Shown: positions 46,375-58,460, numbered from the stretch's first letter. The stretch is DNA of 64,000 bases from Budorcas taxicolor (GCF_023091745.1 NC_068920.1:8390932-8454931); one strand, 5' to 3'. Numbers and translations: made by a program. The notes: generated from the sequence alone by a model not told the origin.

Positions 46375-46801
46375 CCCTGGCCCGGGCCTCCGCGGAGCCC
46401 CGGTCCCCAGGCCCCAGGCGCGGCCGCCGAGGCGCCGTCCTTCCGGAGGGCTCCGACCCCAGGAGCCTCGTCCCCGTCCCCGCCCACCACCGTCCCCGGG
46501 AGACGACTCCCTTTGCCCTGGCCCAGCCTCCGAGCAGTCGTGCCCACAAGCCCGGGGGTCCGGCGCGACAGGCGCCCAGCCCACTGGGGGGCGGTGGGGG
46601 GACGTCGCGAACCCCGTCCCCCAGGGGCGCTGGCGCCTCTGCCTGGCGCCCGGGGAGTCCAGGGGCGGAGGGCAGGCAGCAGCGGAGCGGTCGGGCCGGC
46701 CGGGCGGTCGCGAGCCCAGCCCGCGGTGCGCGGGCGCGCGCTCCCCCGCGCCCGCCGCGCAGGCCCTGAGTGCGCCCCGGGCGCCAGACCGCGCGGCCGC
46801 C

Positions 46802-46822
46802 GTGGGGAATGGGGCGAACAAG
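46802..46822 (+). CDS. DUSP22: DUSP22 coding exon 1 (start codon GTG)
   Basis: DUSP22 (JKAP/JSP-1) is a small atypical dual-specificity phosphatase that acts on phosphotyrosine/phosphothreonine in JNK and T-cell receptor signalling. In human it is N-myristoylated at Gly2 through an MGNG start. Here seven codons read (V/M)-G-N-G-A-N-K, ending at a good donor (aag|gtaacg). Human as I recall it has MGNGMNK. The first codon is GTG and the fifth GCG, so both methionines are lost. The context gccgccGTGG is an ideal Kozak sequence except for the first base. No in-frame ATG occurs upstream in the island; the only nearby ATG (46,809) is out of frame. The GN-G-x-K myristoylation pattern remains if GTG can initiate. 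The exon joins exon 2 in phase 0. Identification is strong because exons 1-3 together give the expected N-terminus. Whether this copy is expressed is uncertain. Confidence 0.85.
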
Positions 46823-48369
46823 GTAACGGGCCCCGCGCCCCGCGCGGCCCCCGCCCCGGCCTGCCTGCGCGGGGCTCTCGCTGCGAGGGGCGCCCTGCGC
46901 GCCCGGGCCCAGCGGGCGGGGGCCGCGTGCCAGCGCCGCGAGGCCGGGCCGCGCTTCCGGGCGGGCGGCGCCGGGCCGCGCGGGCAGCGCGGTGGCTTCT
47001 GCCTGCTTCCCCCCACGCCGCTCTCCCCCCGCTTCACCCCCAGCTCCGCTCCTGAAGCATCGCCGCCCACGCCGCTACTGAACAGGAGGGGATAAGTGTC
47101 TCCTCTTCCGTAATGCCTTCCCCCCAGGTTTCTTACCGGGTGCGGACAACTTTCCTTGCGGACAGAAAAGTTGACAGAGGCCTAAATCCTGGGGTGCCTG
47201 TAGCTGCCCGGGTGTGGGGCACAGATTCGAAGCTGCCTGGCCGCGGTCGCGCGGCTGCCCCCCGCCTCTGCTCGGCCGGCCCTCCCTGCCCAGACCCCCA
47301 CCCCGCTGTGCCTGCCGTGCGGGGAGGGGGCCGGACTCCAGCGGCCTGGGGCAAACACGGCGACTGCCGGCTTAAAGGAAAGAACACAGAGCTTTTTTTA
47401 AAAAAGCCCTCATCGAAAGCTGTCTGTTCTCGGGTGTTTGAAGCGGGCCTGGATCAAAGGGTGGACTCTGTCCTCTTCTCCCCGCGGACCCCACTCACCC
47501 AGGGTCCTGCCGGGGGCGTCCACGGCCGACTCGTGGGCCCCGGGTTCCTTCGGTGTCCGCGGCCGAGGCAGGCAGGGAAGGTGCCGCAGGGAGTACCCTG
47601 TGTACCTGCCTAACTGCTTACCTGCCACGTTCACCGTGTCATTGAGACTCAGTTTACAAAAGGGCGAGTGTGCGGTTTAGGTCCGCATACCAGAGGATTT
47701 TGTTAACCAGGGTCATACCTTGCGAGGGCTTTTTGGGGGGAAGGCGGGTGACAGTAATCAAGTTTGGAAAGAGACTGCTTCTTTCTTGGATAACTACTTG
47801 CATTATGTCTCCATTAGCACTGGAAGCCATCGGCACCGTGAACTTTTTTGTTTTTTTTAGTGAAAGCAGAACCTCGAAGGGTCCTCTGCGAGGGTGTGGG
47901 GTCTGTTTGCCTTCCCATTAGTTGTGATTATGCCTCAGGTTTATTTTGGTGTTTTTCCTGGTTTTCTCCACTTGAGGTGTTCACACCCCACCTTTTTCAG
48001 CATTTAATTTGTAGTATTTTTCTATTAAAACTGAAAGAACATACTTAGGGATACAGATCATTGCCTAAGTGTCCAAAATTATTTTCAGATTTTTAGCCAA
48101 AGCTGTCTTTTTCATACATGATTGTTACCTTTCAAAGAAAGCAGTATGTTTCTTATTAATGTTATGAACATAATCATCTTGTATTGTAAGTAGAACCAGT
48201 ATCTCCAAGGTAGAGAAGGGGAAACGTGGGTGAAGATTTAGAAACACCTTTACGTCAGTGAGTTTTTCTTGTGTGCTCACTGTTAGCCAGGTGCTAGTTG
48301 TGGGGGCCAAGGGAGGGTGCCGTGGTGAATGACACAGACAGGTCTTTCATGAAACCTTCAGTAGAGACC

Positions 48370-48640
48370 AGCAGTTGCCCAACAGAAATATAATGTGAGC
48401 TATGTGTGTAATTTAGAATTTTCCAGTAGCTACATTAAAAAAGTAAAAATAGTTAAATGATATATTTTATTTAACTGAAATATATGGTGAATATTGTCAT
48501 TTCAACATTTAACTAATAGATAAAATCACTGTTTTGTATATATATTTTTTGTACAAAGTCTTCAAGTCTGGTGTATATTTGATGCTTAAATGACATCTCA
48601 TTTGGGATCAGCCACGTTCTAAGTGCTCAGAGTCACTGTG
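48370..48640. mobile_element. MER-type DNA-transposon fossil
   Basis: The run cccaacagaaatataatgtg, then agctatgtgtgtaatttaga, then cagtagctacattaaaaaag, fits an old mammalian MER/hAT-like element ending near ggatcagccacgttctaagt. I cannot name the family with certainty. Confidence 0.5.
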
Positions 48641-48667
48641 GGTAATGGCTGCTATATTGCATGACAG

Positions 48668-48709
48668 CGTGTGTATGTGTGCATGTGCATGCATGTGCAC
48701 GTGTGTGTG
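48668..48709 (+). repeat. TG/CATG-rich microsatellite
   Basis: A short imperfect run of gtgtgtatgtgtgcatgtgc type in intron 1. The His/Thr-rich minus frames over it are artefacts. Confidence 0.85.
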
Positions 48710-49439
48710 ATTTGAGAGAGAGAACAAACACATGGTCGGGAGGAGTGGAGACCCCAGAGGATAGAGAGTCAGAAATAGATGTGATGAGCACAGCCTGGAA
48801 GCAGTGTTCAGTGCAGGCCAAGGATCATGTGGAGTAAAGATGTTTAAGCTGAGATCTGAAGAACTGCTCAAAGTTGCAAGATTGTTCAGTGGCAAAGTAG
48901 GCTGCTGGAAGCCAGAAATTAAAAGCCTTAACTAGAACTTGTTCGTATATTATTGTGTAACTTGGAACTAGGCTTCGTTTCCTCTGTAAGAAAAGGAGTG
49001 GTCTGCAAACCCAGTGGGAGTAGTGTAAGGTGCTGGCCATAGAGAGGCCTTTCTGAGAACATTCAGAGCCTGGAAACACAAGCCCTTGGAACTGAAAACT
49101 TGATTTGCAAAGTGTGTGTGGGTCCTGAGGTGCCTGGCACAAGATTTATTTCCCATTTCACAAAAATCGGTCATCCTTGGCAAGGAGAGCTTATGAGCCA
49201 AACAATGCAGATTCTGTTCTCACTGTTTTGAACACAACAGGTTTTATTTCTGACCCATGTCCCTGTGGAGGGTCTTCTCATCGACGCGTGCCAGTCTGCT
49301 ATGTGGCAGAACATTGTACCCATGCCAGCTAGGTGTACATAGCATTCTACGCAGCTCGAGAAGGGCAGGGGAAGAGGCGTTTGCATTCTGTGCAGTTAAA
49401 GATGATGAGGAGACAGAGAAAAGAGTGCAGCAGTTGTTG

Positions 49440-49620
49440 ACCTTTTTTTGAGTCTCATATTATGTGCCTGCAGCCCTAGGATGTCAGTATGCCTTATCTG
49501 ACTGTTTGTGCAGATTGGGAAATGGTCACTCAGATTAAGTGGCATGACTAAGGTCCTAAAGCTAGGAAGTGGTGGAACTGGTTTTGAACCCAGCTGCCAC
49601 TGATTTTGATGATAGTAGAA
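49440..49620 (-). mobile_element. MIR SINE fragment
   Basis: Reverse MIR core: ttaagtggcatgactaaggt, then cctaaagctaggaagtggtg, then aactggttttgaacccagct. Confidence 0.8.
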
Positions 49621-49839
49621 GTCTTTACTTTAAACTAGAATGCCAGTTTAATCCAAGTGATTTCTAAAGACGCTGGAAAATAACCTGAAAAGAGCTCCCC
49701 AGAGTCCCAAATTAGTTGTAAAATAGGAAAAAGCCATCTCCTGTCTTCCTTCATGTTTGATATGGATAAAGAGGAGATGGGAAGGTTAGGCAACCAAGAC
49801 TGGCCAAGGTGTGTGCCAAGGCCTGTTTTGAACTTCACC

Positions 49840-49990
49840 ACGTAGGGTAACTCATCGAACCCCCAGACCGCCATTCCATCCCTAGGCATTTACAGGTACC
49901 CAGGCCAGAGTCACCCACTGGGTGAGTGGCAGAGCCTGGACTCAAGGCCCGGTGGCCTGGCTCTTTTCTTCATACCGACTGCCTAGCTGT
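49840..49990 (-). mobile_element. MIR-like fragment
   Basis: The run gggtgagtggcagagcctgg, then actcaaggcccggtggcctg, fits the tRNA-proximal end of a reverse MIR. Diverged. Confidence 0.5.
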
Positions 49991-50787
49991 GCTGCTAAAG
50001 GCAAGTCTGGCAAGTGCCTCAAGTAGGATCAGGTTAAACTCAACAGGTTGCTGCAAGCAAATGTGTTTCTGTGGAGTCTTTGAAAATTCCTAGTTGAGTC
50101 CAAGCTCTCTCTAGGGTCTGACCACATCTTTTGGGGAAGGACCTGTAAAGAAAAGTCCTCATTCTCATGTTATTAGTCTTAAGTACAATGATAACTGATT
50201 AAAAACAACAATCAGATCTCTCTGGCTAAGCATCATACTAGAGAAACGTGCACGTTTTTATCTTGTCAGCCAGAACCAATGACCTAACAGTGGGCTGGAG
50301 CATTGCCCTCCTGGGGAAGCTTGTGAGCACCAGGTTTGGCTCAGTTCATCAGTCCTGTTCAGGGACCTCTTTCCTCCTCAGTGCCCTGTCTTCCCTGAAA
50401 GCAGCCTACCTGGTAGAAGTGATGCCACCCTAGCCTTTCATGGGAGACTTGCTCTTGGCAGTGGGAGGTCGACCCTTCCCTGAGTGCATTGCCTTGCTAT
50501 GAGAAGTGCACTGTTGCGAAAGAAAGGGGCACAGCTGTCAGAAAGCCTGATGTGGGGTGTCCACCACCCTGCTGTTCCGTGGGTGTGTTCTTGAAGGAGT
50601 CACTCAGTGTTCCTAAGCAGCAGTTTCTTTATTGCCCTGGATTAGTAGGGATGGTGGTTTGCTTAGCTAGTCTCCTTATTTGTTTTAAAATGAGTACAAT
50701 GTTGCCTCCCCCAATTACTACCCAGATTCTTGGAGAAACAGATGAGAATGTACAAGACAGTTTCTGCAAACTGCAAAGTACAGATTA

Positions 50788-50915
50788 CTGTTGCTTAGTC
50801 GCTAAGTCATGTCCTGCTCTTTGTGACCCCAGGACTGTAGCCCACCAGGTTCCTCTGTCCATGGGATTTCCCAGGCAAGAATACTGGCATGGGTTGCCGT
50901 TTCCTGGAGCAGTCA
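50788..50915 (-). mobile_element. Truncated Bov-tA SINE
   Basis: Reverse SINE 3' half: gttgcttagtcgctaagtca, then ctgtccatgggatttcccag, then gcaagaatactggcatgggt. The tRNA-like head is missing. Confidence 0.9.
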
Positions 50916-51436
50916 TCTCAAATGAGATCTGAGTGACAAGCAGCCATCAGGTAGACGACGGGGCACCAACGCCCTCATCAGAGGGAAGGGACTTGCTCCC
51001 TTAGAGCCTAGGACATCCTCACATGGCATGCACAGACCTTCTTTGATCTGTCCTCACTTCTCACCATGGGGTGATGACTTCACTCCCACTGTGTGCTCAG
51101 TTCTGGCTTGAGTCCCAACTCGGTGATGTCGCTGATCAGCCACTTTGCCCTCCCTGGGCCAGGAGGAGCCTGAGTCTGCTGGAACATTGTTTCATTCCAT
51201 TTTCTCTTTCTTTGTCCTTAGGGATTACCAGCAGCAATTATATTGGGGAGATCTACTGGTCAAATATTTAGAGTTTTAAGTTTGAGTTGAGGCTGACTGA
51301 TGTAGACATTTAAAATTTATGGGCTTTTTAATTCTCCTTGAAAACAAAAATGTAGCTTCTCTCCCTGTCAGTGCCCAGTTCTCCAGCTTTCCTGGATCTT
51401 GTTTTGTAGCTCTATATGGAAGAAACTACAGAAGTT

Positions 51437-51645
51437 GGGATTGAGCAGTTGGCTCAGATGGTAAAGAATCTGCCTGCAGTGCAGGAGACCTGGGTTTGAT
51501 CCATGGGTTGGGAAGATCCCCTGGAGGAGGGCATGGCAACCGACTCCAATATTCTTGCCTGGAGAACCCCATGGACAGAGGAGCCCGGCAGGCTAAGTCC
51601 GTGGGGTCGCAAGGAGCCAGACACAACTGAGCAACTTAGCATGCA
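51437..51645 (+). mobile_element. Bov-tA SINE
   Basis: Forward copy from agttggctcagatggtaaag, through gggaagatcccctggaggag, to agccagacacaactgagcaa and cttagcatgc. Confidence 0.92.
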
Positions 51646-54600
51646 ATTTGCTTTCTATTTCCAGCGCTTGAAACTAATTTACTCTCCCGGTCTGGAAAAT
51701 GGAGTTGAAAGTTTACTCACTCAACTCTGTCCTCCCTTTACAATCAAAATATTTGAATGCATATAAATGAGCAGCTCGCATGGTTTCAGGTGAGTTGCCT
51801 CCCTGATGTTGGTGAGGGCAGACCTCTGTCCTTGCCGGCGCTCGGCCCTGGGCGCTGATCTCCTTCAACCGTCCCACGCCCCCAGCCGGCGCAGTTGGCA
51901 CAGTGTTGTCGGCCTCGACCTTCCCAGAGCAGAGGGGCAAAGCAGGATCTCTCAGGCCTCACCCACAGTGGTTTTCTGTCTCTCTCTTCTTTGCCTGGCC
52001 CCTCCCACCTGGCTCATGTTGCTCATCCATTCACTGAAGAGACGTTTCCCTAAGCAGAGATCGGCTGATCATGGAGCAGCGGCTCAGGGTTAGAGAAAAC
52101 GTATTCACAGACACGACGCAGACAGCATACAGGGTCATAGTCATTTACCCCAGCATTTGAGGGTTTCAAAAATAAACAGTTGACAGTGTTTGAAGATGGA
52201 GATGTTTCCTATGAGACCTAGATGCTGGAGCTGGGGAGCCTGACTTGTGTCTCTGCCTCATCACCTCGGGGTGTGGGGCGGAGGCTAAAGGTGTCGAAAC
52301 CCCCATCCCTGAAGGACAGCCCTTGTTGAGGTATCTAATTTCCCAGAGCTATTTGGAGCCCTGGGAAGAGTTTAATCTGGAGTCACACGGTCAACTTGGC
52401 ACCTTGAAGGCAGGTTCAGGAACCCTTTGGGGGACAAAGCCAAAGGTAGGGGGATCTCTAAGAAGCTGTGTCAGTAGATCAGATGGGAGCTGGACAAAGG
52501 CCTGCACCACGGTTTCCAGAGGAGCAGACTGGTTGGGATTCCAGGGAGGTGTGGAAGCCGGTGCTGACCCGCTGTGGAAGCCGCCCCCAGAGGAGGGCGG
52601 ACTCTCCCGATGGTGCCGGCGGGGCTGCTCTCCCAGGTGGGTGGGGCTTTGCTGCCCTGTGACTTGCTTGAAGATTTGTGCAGTTTATTTACATTTGTGC
52701 ATTTTTCTGGGTTGAAAGGCCTACCAGATGCCTAGTTGTAAGCAACAGAATCCAAATGAGTCTGCTTGAGGTGAAACAGGGCAGAAGGCCGGGAGGGCTG
52801 GAGAACCAGATTCAGGCAACTCTGCCAGGAGCAGATCCTAGGACTGGTCTGGGGAGAGCATCTCTGCAGCTGCCACTACCAGTGGGCTCTGTGGGTTCTG
52901 CCAGCCCTGCGCCCCCGCTACCAGGCAGGGTGCTGGTGGGTGCTGCGCTGTCTCTGCTCCAGCCCGGAGCAGCCACGGAGGCCTGCTGCCGCTGAAGCAG
53001 AGAGCCAGTGGGCTGGAGGCTGGTGCTGCCTACCAGGCTCCAAAGTGGGGTCTTCCAAGTCTCGGAAACCAGTACACAGCTGTCAGTTGCAGGGTTTGTA
53101 ACTCTCAAGCAGACCCATGGGATGAAGGGCCCCACGCAGTGAGGGTCTCTGCCTTCTCTAGAGAGAATGCTGGGAGCATCCCAGGGTGGAGCTGCTCGGG
53201 GAGCCCGGGCTGTCTGGCTTGGTGGGGACTGAAGAGAAGTGGGGTCCTTCAGGGGCAGGAGGCCACGGTGAACGTTTCCGTTTGGCCTCCGTTTTCTTTG
53301 GAAAGGGTTTGCCATCGAACATTTTGATCTAGAAGAGGACCCAATGAGAATGTGACTTTCAAAGGTTGATTTGATGAAATAGATAAGTTCAGTGGCTACT
53401 TCTGCAGCCTATGAGGTTCCAGACTGGGGTCCTTGGCCGCACAGCCAAGGGCCAAGGGCTGCGATGGGGCTGAGGGTAGTGGAGTGCAGGGGGCTGAGCA
53501 TTGAGAGGAGAGCTCCAAGGGGTTCGTTCAGCAGCCGTAGAGTCGTGGTTCGAGGGTAGCAGAGCCCAGAGGTGAGATATTCACACGCCCCTGTTTCTTC
53601 TGTTTAAAGATAATATGAAACGTATTTGCTTTTGTTTAGTAGATAAAATAGTAGAAGTACAAAGAAGAGAAGGAAAAATGGGTCATAAAATCTTTTCCCC
53701 AATTAGGCCCCTTGAATTTCTGAAGAAACTGATTGGAGTAGTGTGTGTGCACTATATGGAAACGTGTGCTTCCTGACCTCCAGACCGCAGCACCCCATCG
53801 GGGTGAGCATCAAGGAAGGCATTCCTTCATACTCAATTTGATGTTTCTGAGATACAGTAAATACGAATACTTCCTTCTAACCGCCCTGCACACCCAGCAT
53901 CTCGGTGGCATTTGACCTAGAGCCCTGGACACCTGCAGGGCTGCCCGTCTGTGCACCCTCCGTGTCACCTCCTCCACGCCCACTCCCAGGAGAGACCCAC
54001 CTCTCGCAGGGCTGGCCATCTCCACCGTTCCGCTGCCCATCCTCCTCTCTCCCGGCCCACTCCTCTGGGACATCAGGACCCCACAAAGGTCCTTGGGGAC
54101 CCTAGAGGGGCCACAGTGCCCCCTCCTCCCTGGGCGAGGGGCTCAACAAGGAAAGTGGGACGTTGGCAGGCAGAGCCTGTCTTGGTCAGACTGCGTCCCC
54201 AGTGCCCAGAGGGTGTCCATGTGTGGCTGGAGCTCAGTAAACCGTCCGTCCACTGGAGCCCATGCGGCTGCTCTGGGGAGGCAGACCTGCTCTGCGACTG
54301 TGGTGTGGTCTGTTGTAACTGGCAGCTGTTCATGGTCAATGTCATGAAAGGAAAATAATTTCAGCACATTACAAATGACAATGAAGATTTTATTCAAGAC
54401 ATTACAAGTGAAAGGTGGGGTGCACTGCCCCCAGTGCAACAGGGGCAGGTGAGCGGATGGAAGATCACTGACGGAACTTGGTTAGGTGCCAAGGGTGGAG
54501 GAAGAGGAGCTTGGCTGATACTAAGAGCGGGTGGATGCTTGACAGCTGGCTTAGCAGGATTCTTTGCTAAGTGTGGCCAAGGACCAGGCCTGCAGAGGAG

Positions 54601-56265
54601 ACTCAGAGGAGCCTGAGCAATGCTTGGTCCGGGAGGCTGTCTTTGTCCCCATCAGTGAAAAGAACTGTGCTGGTTTTGCCCTCGAATGTCTCATAAAGAC
54701 AGGACACGCCCTGGGGGATGGGAGATGGTAACGACAAAGCCCTGCACGGGCAAGAGCTGCCAGGGAGCGCAGTTTGAGCCGTCTCCTGCATGGGCGTGCA
54801 CTGCTCTTCCATCTTAGAGCAGGAATTGTGAACTGTCTGCTCCACCCTTGCTCCCGGGAGAATCCCGCAGACTGTTTCAGGAGAGGCCTGCTGAGCGCTC
54901 TATCTCCTTGGCAGTGGATGCCGGGGTTTCCTCTGAGACACGGCTCTGTATTTCCTGGTTCCAGGGAGAATCCTGCCTGCCTCAGTCTGTGACTTCAGGC
55001 GGCAGCAGACGCCCTCAGTCCCCTGGGGTGCTTTCCAAGCCAGTTTTGGCTCCCAGCGTGTTGAGTCAGCCAGACTGACCACAGGGCCCAGTGCCCACGT
55101 CCCTTCTGGGTCTTGCCTCTTGTCTGGAGTGATTATTAACAGAACCTCTTTTCACTCTCATGAGTGTCCCGTCTTGGCCAATTAGTCCCACGGTTGCCAG
55201 CACAGATGCTGAGCCTGTGTCCTAGTAGGTTCCCGCAGTCACTTTTCGGCAGCAGCTGGATGTCAGGAAGGTGCTCGAAAGAATCCACACAGCTGATGAA
55301 CATTACTGCCCCTGCTCTCAGCTTTCTTACCAGGAGTGGAGAGAAGAGGGAGTGCGAAGCCGAGAGGAGTGTTTGGTGGTGGCTGATGGGGGTGTCGCCA
55401 GGGCACGGGGCTTGCGGTGAAGTGTCACCACGGCCAGTATGCTGTGTGCACTTGGAAATCACATTGGCGGTGTAGCTTCCCGGGAGGTGTCTGCATTTGA
55501 ATTTCAGAGTTTCCATACAGAGTATTGCAGGGCAGAGTTGGCTTCGTATTCTGCAAAGTGGAGGGTACCTGTGACCTGCAGTCACCCATCCTCACCTCAG
55601 ATCTGCTGAATCTCTGTCGAGCCTAGGGCGTTCCAGAAATCTGATTCTGGCTTGAGAACCTTAGAAGAAGTAGACATTTTGGAGTAAATGTGTGTTCTTC
55701 TTAACTTGCACGTTTAGACAGTTCACTCATTTAGCAACTCTCTACTGAATGGTCGTCATGGGCTAAGCCCTGGGCTGGGCTCTGGGTCTGCAGCCCAGCA
55801 GAGGGGACTGCCCTCCACCTGGTGATGCCCACGACAGCATCACGTGAAGGGAGCACAGAGGATGGGGGCGCTGAAGCAGGAGCCCCCCAGACATGGGGGT
55901 GGGGCTCAAGTCAGGCCTCCGCAGGTTGTGAGTTGGAGCTGAGGCCCAAAGGATGAGGGGCAGGAGGGGAGGGACAGCAGGTGCGAGTCCTCAGACGGCG
56001 GCGGCTGGGTGCTGGAGCCGGAGCAGAGGGGCTGGGGAACAGGAGCCAGGACGGGAGGAGGGGCCATGGAGACTCTGGTTTGGGGCTGGACTCAGAATGT
56101 GGTGAACACTGTGAGGCCTGGAGACAAGGAGACCTTTGGGTCTGTCTGAGAAGCTGCTGGGAGGTAGGTGTGGTGGGCACAGGCCTCGGGAGGGCCCAGC
56201 CTCTGTGTCGAATGCCATCAGCCTGAAACCTGTAACACTCCTGTCTGGTCTGTGTCTCCCCATAG
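51646..56265. other. Unassigned part of intron 1
   Basis: GC-richer sequence than the gene-poor left half of the window. Around 52,730-53,040 an old repeat is possible (gttgtaagcaacagaatcca, gcagagagccagtgggctgg), but I cannot name it. A MER5A-like scrap lies near 55,620-55,665. No further DUSP22 exon is seen. Confidence 0.35.
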
Positions 56266-56299
56266 ATCCTGCCTGGCCTGTATATTGGCAACTTCAAAG
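56266..56299 (+). CDS. DUSP22: DUSP22 coding exon 2
   Basis: A 34-nt exon encoding I-L-P-G-L-Y-I-G-N-F-K plus the first base of the next codon. These residues (8-18) are identical to human DUSP22 as I recall it, and separate it from the close paralogue DUSP15, which reads VLPGLYLGNFI. The acceptor is a clear pyrimidine tract (ctgtgtctccccatag) and the donor is consensus (aaag|gtgagtt). It enters in phase 0 and leaves in phase 1, joining exon 3 to form the Asp codon G|AT. The segment forms the first strand and loop of the phosphatase fold. Unlike exons 1 and 3 it shows no substitutions. Confidence 0.93.
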
Positions 56300-56309
56300 G
56301 TGAGTTCTC

Positions 56310-56720
56310 TCTGCATTATTGTGGTAGAACATGCAAGAAACTATTAGATAAGCCGTTGTAACCTTTTTTAAGCGGCAGTTCAGCGGCAGTAAGTACATTC
56401 TCACTATTGTGCAGCCGTCACCCGTCCCCAGCCCGCTTTCGCTTCCAGCCGAGTCTCTGTCCTCACTAGACACTACCTCCTGTCCTGCACGCCAGCCCTT
56501 GGAAACCACCCTCCCGCTGCTTGTCTCTGAGTCTGACTGCTCCGGGGCCTCGTGTGAGCCGGCTCGTGTGGTCCTCCTGTGACGGGCTTACTTCACGGAG
56601 CTTGACGTCGCTCTTCCGTTGCAGTAGCTTGCATCATAATTTCCTTCCTTGTTAAGACTGAAAAGTAGTGTGCGGATGAGCCACGCTGTGTCTGTCCTTC
56701 ACCTGTGGATAGACACGGGT
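56310..56720 (-). mobile_element. L1 3' UTR fossil, CpG-enriched
   Basis: It aligns by eye to the common L1 3' UTR in reverse (actattgtgcagccgtcacc, then cctcctgtgacgggcttact, then taatttccttccttgttaag). Many positions that are A/T in the family are G/C here, producing about nine CpGs within roughly 85 bp near 56,539-56,625. See findings. Confidence 0.75.
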
Positions 56721-57242
56721 GTCTTTTGCCAATGGTGAGCTTGCTGTTTTAAAGCTCAGCTTTATGCTCTCATGCGTGACGGAGTCGAGGTGTGGACTCA
56801 GTGTGTGCAGTCTGGTCTGGACAGGACCACCACCAGTAGCCTTATCCTTGTACCCCAACATCTCGGCCCGTGGCTCAGAGAGTGGTGTAGAGAGCCCTGC
56901 AGGGTCCACCTTGACCTCTGACCTTCATTGAACTGTACAACATGTTGGAGTTTTATTATCAAAAGAGGATGGCTAAAAGGCACATTTAGCAGTATTATAA
57001 CTTGTTTATCATCTTTATCACTTTTATTTTCTAGTTAGTAATACATTTTCAGAGACATATTTTTTTAGTCACCTGGGGAAAATAACTGGCAGTTTCATCT
57101 CTAGCCGATTATTCTTATCACACATTTCTCTGCAACTTCTTTGATATTTACTGATCTGCTATTAGCTATTGACTTTTCATTTTTAGCTTATTTGTCTCAA
57201 AATGCTCTGTAGTTGCAAAGGTGAGTAGAAAGGCACAGAGCA

Positions 57243-57290
57243 AAGTGTGCGGGGAAGGGAGGGGAGAGGGGAGGGGGAGGGGCTGGCCCC
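57243..57290 (+). repeat. G-rich tract (possible G-quadruplex)
   Basis: Successive G-runs (ggggaagggaggggagaggg, then gagggggaggggctgg) within intron 2, on the coding strand. Confidence 0.7.
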
Positions 57291-57388
57291 ACCGCCTGTG
57301 AGTGGGGTGAGGGCGGGTGTGCTGTCATGGATGGGCCGGACACAGGCAGCAACAAGCCTGCCGTGCTGGTGGGGAGTCCCTCCTCACC

Positions 57389-57431
57389 ACGCCTCCCTCT
57401 CTGCACACACGCCTCCCTCTCTGCACACACG
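57389..57431 (+). repeat. 20-bp tandem duplication
   Basis: The unit acgcctccctctctgcacac occurs twice in direct succession. Confidence 0.9.
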
Positions 57432-58334
57432 CACTGGAGCACACTCGTGGCTGTTTCCTGTAAATCTGCAAGTTCAGGTTCACACTGACTCTTAGAACAG
57501 TCTCTGACACCTCTGCCCTGATATTCACGTCCTCTTCCCCGAGCACACTGGACTGACAGCAGCTCATTGCTGCTAGAAGGTGTTAAAAATAGTCCTGGAG
57601 TTCCTGAATTAGTAAGCTCTTCTGTTCTGAGAAAGCAGCGAGTGCTTTGTGGCAAGTAGGCGAGTTGGGCTGGAATGCATGAACATCTTTATGGTTATTT
57701 AATGAGTTGTTATTAATGGTTTCGTGGGGAGAGGAGAATGTCTTTGAGTTTGGAAACAATATGGAATTTAGGATAAATTCTTGGATGTAGAATTGCTGGG
57801 TGAATATTTTTACAAATCAAAAACTGTTATTGCAGATTTATTAAGCCCAGCCAAATTTAGGACTTCTGCCAGGTGTCCCAGCACACTTGCAGACGGCAGG
57901 CCTTGGTCTGAGCAGCAGAGGACTGAGCTCCCCTAAGACTCCCTGCTCACGGAGAGCTTGTGTGCGTGTGGTGGGCGGGCTGAAGCCCCCAAGGCCGGCC
58001 CAGCTGCACGTGTGCTCCTTACCATAGTGCCTGTGGCTGTAGACAGCCGGGGGTATGCCGTCATCGACAGTGCATTTACACGTGTGGACAGACACATGCT
58101 CTTGGGAAGAGCTGTCCCAAGGTGTGTGTGTGCGGATGGCACCACCGCAGAACAGAAAGGCTGGGACTGGACCGGGAGTGCGGGCAGCAGCAGCGCCTCC
58201 GGGGCCACTTCTGTGCTTTCAGGGGCCCAGCAGGCAGGGTTCTGATCTGTGGCACCAAGTGTGGTTAGGTTCAAAGCAAAGTGATTTTGGCTTCAAACCA
58301 CCTTTTTTGTTGTTGTTTACCTTAATCTGTGTTA

Positions 58335-58460
58335 CAAGTGTATATTCATGGGGCGATGAAAATAGTCTAAGTTTAGGTTGTGGTGATGGTTAGATAATTC
58401 TGAATATACTGAAAACCATTGAATTGTACACTTTAAAAGGGTGAATTATCTCAGTAACAC
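58335..58460 (+). mobile_element. L1 3'-end fragment
   Basis: The run gttgtggtgatggttagata, then ttgaattgtacactttaaaa, then gggtgaattat, is the classic L1MB-type 3' end, forward. Confidence 0.75.

Larger units (their letters stand above)
45930..47620 (+). promoter_or_regulatory. DUSP22: CpG island promoter of the DUSP22-like gene
   Basis: CpG dinucleotides are very dense from about 46,180 to 47,350, in strong contrast with the preceding 45 kb. Sp1-type GC boxes are visible (ggccccgccc at 46,323; ccccgcccac near 46,472). I see no TATA box, which fits a broad CpG-island promoter. The coding start of the gene lies inside the island at 46,802. The transcription start cannot be fixed from sequence alone. 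Overlapping long frames on both strands here (up to 294 codons) arise from GC-rich, stop-poor composition and are not called genes. Confidence 0.85.
46823..56265 (+). other. DUSP22: DUSP22 intron 1
   Basis: Bounded by a gtaacg donor and a tctgtgtctccccatag acceptor; 9,443 bp. It holds the 3' half of the CpG island, several old repeats and two young SINEs, listed separately. Stretches at 47,621-48,360, 51,641-56,265 and others show no gene. Opposing open frames there (for example 52,245-52,715 and 52,812-53,315) lack domains. Confidence 0.75.

Noticed and set aside
46119..47613. Long frames on both strands in the CpG island (up to 294 codons)
   Set aside because: High G+C removes stop codons. 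The frames overlap each other on both strands, have no domains, and the real start of DUSP22 uses only seven codons here.
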